Below are positions 1 through 10,903 of a stretch of DNA of 64,000 nt, one piece after another (the first letter of the stretch is position 1; the number at the start of each line of letters is the position of its first letter). The notes beneath the pieces were generated by a model. That model was not told where the DNA came from. It did no database searches and was given only the letters and a program-made list of their open reading frames with translations. Origin of the DNA: Haliclystus octoradiatus (Eukaryota > Cnidaria > Staurozoa > Stauromedusae > Haliclystidae). The position numbers were made by a program, and so were the translations under genes. The DNA is taken from NCBI GenBank assembly GCA_916610825.1, contig OU744449.1:20429344-20493343 (forward strand), given 5' to 3'.

Positions 1-730
1 CTACTATAAACGGAAAAGAAAAAGGGGCGTAATATTTAACAACTAGCAATGAGTGTAGTCCATAATGGACCTTCTATGATAAAACTTTCAGATCACTTAT
101 AATTAAACAATTGACTAAGCTTTCTATCGCTGTATAATACGGAGTATTAACTCTGGAGGAGAACATGAGACACAATACGCATTGAAACGATGTAGCATTA
201 ATCAATACATCTTAATCATTCCTTTAATAAAAATTTAATTTATTTCACATCAATTGAGTCGATTGAAATGTATAATTTAACGTAGCTTTGTCTACATAGA
301 AAAACTTTATTTTATGTGTTGAAAGGAAGCCAGAACACATTAATTATTATAAATTACAAATACTCAGTCAAATTTCGAAATCGGAAACTTTCCATAAAAA
401 ATCACTTCAAATCCGATCCGATCCGAAGACCTAAAATATTAACCCGAATCTGACCCGACACGATCGGATCGCGTTCGGTTCGAATTCATAAATCTTTATT
501 GCAATATATACAACATTAATGTGGTGTTCACAAAATAACGCCGTCAAGGTGTGGCCGGTCAAACTCGTGGCATTGCATGCAATATATTCAGTATTAAATT
601 AATTTAGCTTCGACAAGACACATGGTCCACTAATTTCTGTTATTAACATGATCAAACGATATCTTTTGTTAATTAAAAATGATTTACTGCTTCATATTAA
701 AAAAAAAACAGAAAAATCGTTGATAAAAAC

Positions 731-801
731 TGCCGAATGGCGGATTTGAACTTACGACCCTGATATTGTAATACCAGAGCATTAACCAATCGGCCAACCC
801 C
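731..801 (-). pseudogene. tRNA-like sequence (pseudogene or SINE head), copy 1
   Basis: On the minus strand a D-arm/A-box-like stretch (GGCCGATTGGTTAA) is followed by a 5-bp anticodon stem with a 7-nt loop that would read UAC. A B-box-like AGTTCAAATCC follows, then TTTTT just downstream, as in a pol III terminator. The acceptor and T stems do not pair properly, so this is probably a decayed tRNA or tRNA-derived repeat rather than a working tRNA gene. The same segment sits at the matching place in copy 2 (3588-3658), so it predates the duplication. Confidence 0.5.
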
Positions 802-3039
802 TTACTTACTGTTGTACGCGCTTTGACTGTACTAATCAACAAACCTGCTGCTTCGACAACGTATTACTGAACAAGGCGACAGCGCGAGTGACAGCGCTTG
901 TATTGATTTCAAACTATATATATAATCTGAAAATATTATGATATGATAGTATATGAGCCTATATATTTTTGATCTTTGCAATCTCAGCAAGTAGGCCTGT
1001 GATTTTCATGGCAGTCTATCAAAATACTAAGAGTTCGTTGAAAATAAAATTTTAAAAGTAAACAAAAGATGTGAAAAGTTGACCTCATAGTGCTTCTTGT
1101 TATCAAATTTTCCAGAATAATAGCATCAACATTCTTTTAAAAGGAAATAAAATTCTATAATAAATCGCTATACTAATTCGATATTGATATTATGTTACAT
1201 CTTGTTGTCAATATTTCTACGCGCTATTTATAATACATTACAGATGTCGAATGAAAGAAAAGATGATTATGAATAAATTAATTATTTTGATAGAAAAACG
1301 AAAACAACTCATTTTGCCAGATTCGTGATATGCATATTTATTCAGAATTTATTGAAACGGACGCGAATAGAGTGGAAATGTTTAGTGCAGCTTCAAATAT
1401 ATAAAATACCACAGCCGATGGTAATATTTCAATGCTCATGTTATGATGTCTGACGAAAAGGATAATTTACTATGTAGAAAATGAATCTACTTTACCATGC
1501 ATTTGATCACGATATGAAATGATCATTTTTGTCAGAATTATTTCGAATAAAAGACAATCTTTATTTTATTCTTATCGGGCGTACATTCTCCTTTGATAAA
1601 ATATGGTTGTTAACTTATTATTGATTGGTGTATTAACTCAGAGAACCCGCTATTATGTATTTAAATGTTGTTCGGAGATTATGTATGCCGCTCGTATAGT
1701 TTTTATTTGGATCTCATTTGGAAAATGGTAAGTTGTATTTTAATAAATATTGTTTGCTATGATCGATTATTTCATGCAACCTTTTCACTTTTTATTTTTG
1801 TAACACAAGGTTTGTTACACTCATCCAAACTGTATTAACTATTTAAAAATGTTTTTGAATTATGTTTTTGTGCTTTTAAATTCAAAGCAAAATTTTTGAA
1901 CGCTGAAAATATTATAATTATTATTATTTATCACAAATCATACGCTCAATTCAATTTAACTTTGTTAAATTTGATATACCTGAAATTAACTTTATTAAAT
2001 GTTGATCAAAGATAATAACAAGACATCGCTATTTTTATTCTCGAAACTGTAGTAACATACTGTGTCTTATTCGTATAGCAAGTCAACAAAATGAAATTTT
2101 AATTTTAATCGATGCCTATAATTCCTTCGTTAATTATGGAAGCAAAATCTGAAAATAAATGGCTGCCTGCTCAAAACCAAATGATTCATATTTTTATATT
2201 AAATAATAAATTATAGAAATACTTTTGTGCAATGCCTTGATTAATTCTAAACTCTATAATTTTATACTGTAGACAGATAATCTATTCGAACTTTGAATAT
2301 TTTTCGAATTGATCGAACGCCAACGTCATTTTGAAAATTCTTGCAAGTTAATTTGTTTTTATGCCCCGCGATAGATTATTCATTTCAAAACAGATTGTTT
2401 GCTCAGTGTTCTCACAAATTATATATCAAAATAGCCTTTTTAAAAGTGAAATGTTTTGTATCTCGATTTTGGTAAAAGTAATGAACGGCATTTTGTTTCA
2501 TTAATAAATTAAATTAAGACCTAAAGTCTCTTTAATTTCATAGCGTTTGTGCCGCGCTATATGTATTGCTGATATCAACACTACATGAAATAGGTCTACG
2601 TTTCTTTGATTTCAAAACATATTTTGTCTGGCCTAGTTATATTGGTAATTCAATGTAACTCAGTATTTCGTATTGTTTTAATTATCATAAAACTGATTCA
2701 GTTTTAAGTTTCACTTGTTCAAACAATTTACACGCAGCTTTTAAATTCAAAGCAAAATATTTTTGTTCTGGGGATTTCAATTTGACTTCGATTTGGCTGC
2801 CCGCTAGATTATCGACCTATGAAATTTTTCAAAATCTCTGAATTTTTTAATGCAAGGATATCAAATAAAATATCTGATGAAGTATATTATTTTAAAACAA
2901 CGTCATAGACCCATACTTTTCATACAACAAATTTGTTACTGTACACGGTTATCTCGACACAAATGTTTGCATAATTTCCCGACAACGGATTTTCCGTATT
3001 ATATCGCCAGTAAGACGTACATAAGTCGCGGACAGACAC

Positions 3040-3086
3040 AGAAATATCGAAATATCGAAATATCGAAATATCGAAATATAGAAATA
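3040..3086. repeat. (gaaatatc)n microsatellite at duplication junction
   Basis: About five copies of an 8-bp unit lie exactly where copy 1 of the duplication ends and copy 2 begins. A shorter run of the same unit closes copy 2 near 6310-6335. Confidence 0.85.
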
Positions 3087-3587
3087 CTAGCAATGAGTGT
3101 AGTCCATTATGGACCTTCTATGATAAAACTTTCAGATCACTATCTTTACATAGAAAAACTTTATTTTATGTGCTGAAAGGAAACCAGAACACATTAATTA
3201 TTATGAATTACAAATATTCAGTCAAATTTTTCGAAATATGAAACTATCCATAAAAAATCACTTCAAATCCGATCCGATCCGAAGACCTAAAATATTAACC
3301 CGAATCTGACCCGATGCGATCAAATCGCGTTCGGTTCGGATTGATAAATCTTCATTGCAATACAAACAACACTAATGTGGTGTTCACAAAATAACGCCGT
3401 CAAGGTGAGGCCGGTCAAACTCGTGGCATCGCATGTAATATATTCAATATTAAATTAATTTAGCTTCGAAAAGACACATGGTCCACTAATTTCTGTTATT
3501 AACATGATTAAACGATATCTTTTGTTAATTAACAATGATTTACTGCTTCATATTAAAAAAAATAAGAAAAATCGTTGATAAAAATTT

Positions 3588-3658
3588 TCCGAATGGCGGA
3601 TTTGAACTGACGACCCTCATATTGTGATGCCAGAGCATTAACCAATGAGCCACTGCCT
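3588..3658 (-). pseudogene. tRNA-like sequence (pseudogene or SINE head), copy 2
   Basis: Counterpart of 731-801. It keeps an A-box-like TGGCTCATTGG, a B-box-like AGTTCAAATCC and a following TTTTT run, but its anticodon stem is worse than in copy 1. It is better read as a relic than as a gene. Confidence 0.45.
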
Positions 3659-4084
3659 TACTTATTATTATAATTGACGCTTTGACTGACGTCATCAACA
3701 AACCTACTGCTTTGACAACGTATTATTGAACAAGGCCGACACACGCGCGTGTAATTGAAAATCAAATTATATATATAATCTGAAAATATTATGATATGAT
3801 AGTATATGAGCCTATATATTTTTAATCTTTGCAATCTCAGCAAGTAGGACTGTGATTTTCATGGCAGTCTATCAAAATACTAAGAGCTCGTTGAGAATAA
3901 GATTTTGTAAGTAAAAAGAAGATGTGAAAAATTGACCTCATAGTGCTTCTTGTTATCAAATTTTCCAGAATAATAGCATCAACATTCTTTTAAAAGGAAA
4001 TAAAGTTCTATAATAAATCGCTATACTAATTTGATATTGATATCATGTTAGATCTTGTTGTCAATATTTCTACGCGCTATTTAT

Positions 4085-4480
4085 GGTGATTAGCTCAGTG
4101 GTGATTAGCTCAGTGGGGTGATTAGCTCAGTTGGCAGAGCAACCGAACTTCACATCGTATCATATCTCATCGACTGTGGTTCAAATCCCCCTCAGGTCAA
4201 CTCAGCCTTGACTTTATCTGAAACATCAAATGAGTACCATCTAAGGATGGCGGACGGAATGGTTCAGAAGGAATTGCATTGTGAGTAGCTGCGGCGCATC
4301 GTTGCGCATTGACAATCAAGGCCTATCTGCCATGAAATCTGTTGAAATTGATCTGCAGTGTCGCGGCTGAGATCTAAGGAGCGTTTAACATCGTTGCTCT
4401 TAGCGAAAAGAGCCACTCTTCTAGAAATAGATGAGTGGTACGGGTGCCTTCGGTAGGGCGACACCGTCCACATTACATTT
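4085..4480 (+). mobile_element. tRNA-derived SINE with 13-bp target duplication
   Basis: The 5' head has A-box TTAGCTCAGTTGG and B-box GGTTCAAATCC, preceded by a threefold stutter of gtgattagctcagtg. A body without tRNA features follows. The 13-bp acgcgctatttat occurs on both sides (4072-4084 and 4481-4493) and only once at the matching site of the other two duplicate copies (near 1219 and, slightly changed, near 9274). This is direct evidence of insertion after the duplication. A diverged relative lies at 25367-25800. Autonomous partner unknown. Confidence 0.85.
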
Positions 4481-6335
4481 ACGCGCTATTTATAATACAT
4501 TACAGATGTCGAATGAAAGAAAAGACGATGATGAATAAATTAATTATTTTGATAGAAAAACGAAAACAACTCATTTTGCCAGATTCGTGATATGCATATT
4601 TATTCAGAATTTATTGAAACGGACGCGATGGTTTATAGAGTGGAAATGTTTAGTGCAGCTTCAAAGATATAAAATACCACAGCCGATGGTAATATTTAAA
4701 TGCTCATGTTATGATGTCTGATGAAAAGGATAATTTACTATGTAGAAAATGAATCTACTTTACCTTGCATTTGATCGCGATATGAAATGATCATTTTTGT
4801 CAGAATTATTTCGAATAAAAGACGTCAATCTTTATTTTATTCTTATCGGGCTTACATTCTCCTTCGATAAAATATGGTTGTTAACTTATTATTGATTGGT
4901 GTATTAACTCAGAGAACCCGCTATTATGTATTTAAATGTTGTTCGGAGATTATGCCGCTCGTATAGTTTTTATTTGGATCTCATTTGGAAAATGGTAAGT
5001 TGTATTTTAATAAATATTGTTTGCTATGATCGATTATTTCATGCAACCTTTTCACTTTTTATTTTTGTAACACAAGGTTTGTTACACTCATCCAAACTGT
5101 ATTAACTATTTAAAAGTGTTTTTAAATTATGTTTTTGTGCTTTTAAATTCAAAGCAAAATTTTTGAACGCTGAAAATATTATAATTATTATTGTTTATCA
5201 CAAATCATACGCTCAATTCAATTTAACTTTGTTAAATTTGATATACCTGAAATTAACTTTATTAAATGTTGATCAACGATAATAACAAGACACCGCTATT
5301 TTTATTCTCAAAACTGTAGTAACATACTGTGTCTTATTCGTATAGCAAGTCAACAAAATGAAATTTTAATTTTAATCGATGCCTATAATTCCTTCGTTAA
5401 TTATGGAAGCAAAATCTGAAAATAAAAGCCTGCCTGCTCAAAACCAAATGATTCATGTTTTTATATTAAATAATAAATTAAAGAAATACTTTTGTGCAAT
5501 GCCTTGATTGATTCTAAACTCTGTAATTTTAGACTGTAGACAGATAATCTATTCGAACTTTGAATATTTTTCGAATTAGTCGAACGCCAACGTCATTTTG
5601 AAAATTCTTGCAAGTTAATTTGTTTTTATGCCCCGCGATAGATTGTACATTTCAAAACAGATTGTTTGCTCAGTGTTCTCACAAATTATATATCAAAATA
5701 GCCTTTTTAAAAGTGAAATGTTTTATATCTCGATTTTGATAAAAGTAATGAACGGCATTTTGTTTCATTAATAAATTAAATTAAGACCTAAAGTCTCTTT
5801 AATTTTCATAGCGTTTGTGCCGCGCTATATGTATTGATGATATCAACACTACATGAAATAGGTCTACGTTTCTTTGATTTCAAAAAATTATTTTGTTTGA
5901 CCTAGTTATACTGGTAATTCAATGTAATTCAGTATTTCGTATTGTTTTAATTATAATAAAACTGATTCATTTTCAAGTTTCACTTGTTCAAACAATTTAC
6001 ACGCAGCTTTTAACTTCAAAGCAAAATATTTTTGTTCTGGGGATTTCAATTTGAATTCGATTTGGCTGCCCGCTAGATTATCGACCTATGAAATTTTTCA
6101 AAATCTCTTAATTTTTTAATGCAACGATATCAAATAAAATATCAGATGAAGTATATTATTTTAAAACAACGTCATAGACCCATACTTTTCATACAACAAA
6201 TTTGTTACTGTACACGGTTATCTCGACACAAATGTTTGCATAATTTCTCGACAACGGATTATCCGTAGTATATCGCCAGTAAGACGTACATAAGTCGCGG
6301 ACAGACACAGAAATATCGAAATATAGAAATATTGT

Positions 6336-6470
6336 GATATATAAACAGACAGTATTATGTATATAAGTGATGATTGTGATATATAAACAGACAGTATTAT
6401 GTATATTACTGATAGAAATATTGTGATATATAAACAGACAGTATTATTAATATAAGTAGATAAGTGATAA
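6336..6470. repeat. Short tandem array (three units)
   Basis: Three copies of a unit containing attgtgatatataaacagac, with spacers of about 40-60 bp. They follow the end of duplication copy 2. No coding potential. Confidence 0.75.
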
Positions 6471-6479
6471 GTGATTGTG

Positions 6480-6578
6480 ATTAGACAACGAGCCCGAGTT
6501 GGCTACCGTCGAATAGTCACCGAGGTCCTCCGAGGTGACTATTCAAGACGGCAAACAACAAGGGCAAGTTGTCTAATT
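6480..6578. repeat. Imperfect hairpin, about 43-bp arms
   Basis: The arms run from attagacaac at the left to gttgtctaat at the right. They meet around gaatagtcacc and ggtgactattc, separated by about 9 bp. GC content is well above the surroundings. It looks like a small MITE or foldback element; no target duplication was identified. Confidence 0.7.
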
Positions 6579-8940
6579 GTTTTAGTGGAAACCAACTAGT
6601 GGTACAAGCAAAACATATCAAAATAAATTCAAACTATTTATTCGCTTTCTGCATAATTAATTTGAAATACAACCGTCAATCAAAGGCATCCATAACGACT
6701 GCAGCGTCGTGATTTGGAGAATGAATTTTAATTTGATTTGATTCAGATTTAATTTTTCAAACAAAACAGTTGGATATTAATACTGTCTACAAAATAGCAA
6801 ACTTGAGAAGGTAACTATTGAGTATCTAAAAATACATAAATGTTTGCAGTTTGTAATATAAAAGTTTGTTGTTTATAAACTTTAGCTGACTAGCGGACTA
6901 ATTTATATCTGCAATAAAGTAGCGAGAAGTTGCGAGAAGATTGTTAAATAAGATTAAAATTGTATATGCATAGCTTGCCATTAAACAGCTTCATCTCATA
7001 TTTTGTTGTTTGTTTTGTTTTCTCGGGGACGGAAATTATAATTTACTCTCGTAGTTCGTATAAAATTTTGATTCAAAAACATTTGCGAATCGCTTGTTTA
7101 CTTTTTGGAATTTGCGAGAGAACTGGCCAGCGTTGACTATGAGAAAATAGTGAACAGTTGAGCAACCAATCAGAATGAAGATCATCGAATAGTACCCTAG
7201 TTGGTTTCGACTAATTGTTGATAGATAGCAAAACACACAACCAAATAGCACCACAACCTACGACTTTTATTACCTTTCAATAAATCGTTCGATCTGAGTA
7301 GCCTATGTTATTAAATGTCAACATCTTGAACAGTTGTTCCAGTATTTCCACGAAACATAAACCTAAACAAAGTGCAATAATAAAACAGTTTCAGTCAGCA
7401 AATCAAGATAATAAGCAGAAGGTTAATCATAAGGATAAATAACTGCTAGAAATTGCAGTAATATGATTACAATATTCATTCTAAACTATGTGTCTACCTT
7501 TGTCGCTTGACGAGTAATTCTTGTGTCAACAATTCAAAATGACATCAATTTTCAGATACCATATTCATAGATAAATATCTTCATTATAATTTATTTCACC
7601 AGATCAACAGTCTAATCTACAAAACATGAAGCTATGAGTTTATAAAGTAGTATACTGTTTGGTTAATGAGGTGAAACTAAACCGAGGAATTTATACCATT
7701 TATGAACTTGAGTAATTTGAATTTAGAAATAAGAAATTTATGGATCATAACTTACCAAATTTTTCAAGCCTTGCGATGTGTACAGTGTATCTGCTTGTAA
7801 ATATCAATTAAAGAGCTACATATATCTCAGCTAGTAATAAGTTATACGGAGTACTAAATGTGTAACTAGTAGTCCAGGATTAGTTTCTTGGCAGTTCCAT
7901 GCAGTAAGTTGTAGTATAGAAAGTGAAACGTACAAGTCAAGTCCGGTATCATAATCGTCACCATCCAGTTGAAGAAAACATAATAATTTATTTTCTTTAA
8001 TATCGAGGTTATTGTGTCTTGCTCGATCTTTTTACCAGTTTAAATACCTTGAAATTTAATTCTAAATTCAGTGCAATGAAAATTATATTTTTTCTATCTG
8101 AAAATAATAACCGTCGAAGCAAAAAAAGTCAAAAGATTTGAAAACGCTACACCGATAGAGGCTACATTCTGATTGGTCTAACAGGGGATGTCTCTCTTGT
8201 ATGTTTCGCGCCGACAGAGGCCCTATTTCGTCATCGGATCATGTCAATCAAACAGCGCGAAGGATTGGATTAACGTTGTTGTCCGACTCAGATCCAATAT
8301 ATGTGGTTAAATTTGATTTTCTGTCGTAAACCAACTTAAAACCAACATATAAAATTTTCAACCAACGCGTATCCCACTGACCAACGTTGGATCAACGTTA
8401 ATCCAATGTCGGTGTGTCCTGTGGGAAATTATTATATGCTATTGTTCTATTTATGTTTTATCTTCCTTGAAATTTTTCAAATAAAATTTGTTTTCGTGCC
8501 TGAATTTAGAAACCAGCTCAGATCTTTTATTTAATAAGTTCTTGTTTTTGTAGAAGGTTATAAAATTTTTTCCCTCTAAACTAAACGGAGATGGCATTTT
8601 TTCAATATGTCTGGAAAAGTAGAATTTAACTTACAGTTAATTAAACATAATCACAAAAGAAGAAAGTAGTTTTCGTCATCATCCGAATTTATGTTGTTGG
8701 TTTAGTTCGAGTTCGAGATTTCAAAACACTATGATCATATTCACGTTTCGTCATTGCCTGCACGGATTTGCTCTGGATGGCGGCGGTTCTGATCTCTTAC
8801 AGAAAACTTGAATTTTCAATTTTACGTCGAATTCAGTTGATTTTTAAAATTAAATATAGCCTATGTTCAGACCACGAAAGAGAGCTTTTGAATGATGTAT
8901 GATGTTCAGGACTTCTTCACATGGTTTTTGAGATTAGAGC
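6579..8940. other. Non-coding stretch, no gene recognised
   Basis: Nothing supportable as coding was found. A patch at about 8120-8420 is more GC-rich and contains repeated forms of ccaacgttgg and atcaacgttaatcc, ending near tgtcctgtggg. That is reminiscent of the ends of DNA transposons, but its termini could not be defined. Confidence 0.5.
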
Positions 8941-8969
8941 GTACAAAGTTTTGAAGGTCATTTTTATAA

Positions 8970-9678
8970 AGTAGTAGAGATATCTCATGATATTATCATA
9001 TGATAGTATATATACCTATATAGTTTTGATCTTAACAATCTCAGCAAGTATGCCTGTGATTTTCCTTAGCAATCTATCAAAATACTAGGTGTTCGTTGAA
9101 AATAGAATTTTATAAGTAAAAAAAGATGTATAAAATGAGCCTCATAGTGCTTCTTATTATCAAATTTTCAAGGATGGGAGCATCAACATCCTTTTAAATG
9201 AAATAAAATTCTATAATAAATCGCTATACTAATTCGATATTGATATTATGTTACATCTTGTTGTCAATATTTCTACGCACTATTTATAATACCTTATACA
9301 GATGTAGAATGAAAGAAAAGAAGATTATGAAATAAATAGAAAAACGGAAACACTCATTTTGCCAGATTCGTGATCTGCATATTTATTCAGAATGTATTGA
9401 AACGGACGCGATGATTTATAGAGTGGAAATGTTTAGTGCAGCTTCAAAGATATATAAATACCACAGCCGATGGTAATATTTAAATGCTCATGTTATGATG
9501 TCTGATGAAAAGGATTTACTATACAGAAAATGAATCTACTTTACCATGCATTTGATCGCTGTATGAAATGATCTTTCTTTGTCAGAATTGATTCGAATAA
9601 AAGACAATTTATATTTTATTCTTATCGGGTTCACATTCTACTTCGATAAAATATGGTTGTTAACTTATTATTGATTAA
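8970..9678. repeat. Third, diverged partial copy of the 3-kb duplicated unit
   Basis: Aligns by eye to 922-1630 and to the matching part of copy 2 but is more diverged, with indels. It has an empty SINE site near 9274 (acgcactatttat). It stops abruptly at about 9678, where a retroelement fragment begins. Confidence 0.85.
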
Positions 9679-9686
9679 TGCCTCAC

Positions 9687-9995
9687 AGAAAGCCTCGTTT
9701 ACAAGGCAAAAGTTACTACGACAGAAGATCAGGAAGGTCAAAATTACATCGGTTTGAAGGAGGGAACCTTCAAACAAAGATACACGCAGCATATGATGTC
9801 ATTCAACCACAGAAAATATATTAATCTCACACAACTTTCGAAATACATTTGGAGACTAAAAGATAGGAAAGAACACTTTAATTGAAAAGTACCATATCAT
9901 TTGCGCTAAAGAAGATCTATTGAATAAAAAGTCTGAACTCATTTCCAAATGTAGATTTGAAAATAAATTTTATCTAACTAATTATAAATCCGTGA
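9687..9995 (+). pseudogene. GIY-YIG endonuclease fragment of a retroelement
   Basis: Translation of this strand gives a recognisable C-terminal retroelement domain. It includes a VYKAKVTT-type start, QNYIGLKEGTFKQRY (the GIY-YIG core, here as YIG followed by a conserved Arg), LSKYIWRLKD, and after a frame break LLNKKSELISKCR followed by ENKFYLTNYK. GIY-YIG domains of this kind occur at the C-terminus of Penelope-like retroelements in many invertebrates. No RT is left, and stops and a frameshift interrupt it. The fragment abuts the end of the third duplication copy, so its insertion or a rearrangement probably truncated that copy (inference). Confidence 0.65.
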
Positions 9996-10903
9996 AAACA
10001 TGACATATTTTATAATTTACATGTGCAGATGATAACTAACCAGCGATAATAGGAAATAACAACAATGTAATTTATTTCTAGTATCAAAAGCCTTTGTTCT
10101 GTTAAACAATAACTATAGGTTTGTAAATCGATATAGGCGGAACTGTATGCTTTTCATTAATTAGTTTATTTGTCTGATGATTGCGTAAGCACTTGAAAAC
10201 TAGGTGCAACACTTCAAATTTAAATTTTCGAATATTCACAAAATTTGGGAAATTTAACTTAGCGATAGTATCACCGATAGTATCACATACAGCATAAAAT
10301 TACTTAAAAAAAGAGTTTTGTTGTTCTTCTGGTTTAATTATTAAACCAAGAAAATATAGCCTCATACTCAGTTGTTTTCCAAAGCCTATTACATTGGAGC
10401 CTCGAAACTTAGATGGTGCTGGAGCTTCAGGATATTTCCAGAAGTCATTCAGATAAAGTAACCGAACCCATGTTGCCGCTAATACTATATTTCTATTGCT
10501 TCTTCTACGGTCTGTAATAATTCACGCACCCTTTACTCCAATGTCTCTTGTAGATAGTATTTAAGCGGAATAGCTATATCATTTTTAGTATTCATTACTT
10601 TTAGTATATATGAGTAACAACTGAACATACATCACCCTGGTCGAAAATAATGTCACTCGACATCGATATAGGTCCCACACTTAGAGAAAGAAATAGCGTC
10701 AAATTTACAATAGCAATGATATAGCCATATTATCTCTACTCTACAATTTACCGATTATCCCTAGATAGAATAAAAATGCTCACGTTGATCACGGTGCAGA
10801 TGGAACGATTTGATTCATGTCTTCGTTTTTTCCTGCGTATTTTTTTACAACGTTTTTCTTCATTGAAATTTTAGTTTTATTTAAAGATGTTTTATTGTTT
10901 TAG
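9996..10903. other. Non-coding stretch upstream of the first FReD unit
   Basis: AT-rich, with a doubled gatagtatcacc near 10264-10285. No exon or signal peptide for the first FReD gene was recognised, although its first identified exon has a phase-1 acceptor and therefore needs an upstream exon. Confidence 0.4.

Larger units (their letters stand above)
46..3086. repeat. Segmental duplication, copy 1
   Basis: This non-coding unit is repeated head-to-tail at 3087-6336 with high identity by eye over nearly its whole length. It starts at 'actagcaatgagtgtagtcc' and ends in a short run of an 8-bp gaaatatc repeat, which also marks the junction with copy 2. Copy 1 has about 190 bp (roughly 99-293) that copy 2 lacks, and copy 2 has a SINE that copy 1 lacks. 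No credible coding sequence is seen in it. The only gene-like part is a tRNA-like segment at 731-801 on the minus strand. An unequal exchange at the microsatellite could have produced the array (inference). Confidence 0.9.
3087..6336. repeat. Segmental duplication, copy 2
   Basis: Second head-to-tail copy of the unit at 46-3086. It differs by scattered substitutions, small indels, absence of about 190 bp present in copy 1, and a 396-bp SINE insertion at 4085-4480. No coding sequence is supported; the short ORFs here overlap repeats and carry no recognisable domain. Confidence 0.9.

Noticed and set aside
4085..4160. Functional tRNA gene
   Set aside because: Boxes A and B are present but the sequence is followed by a SINE body with target duplications, and tRNA stems are not intact.
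4264..4473. A 69-codon minus-strand ORF
   Set aside because: It lies entirely within the SINE at 4085-4480.
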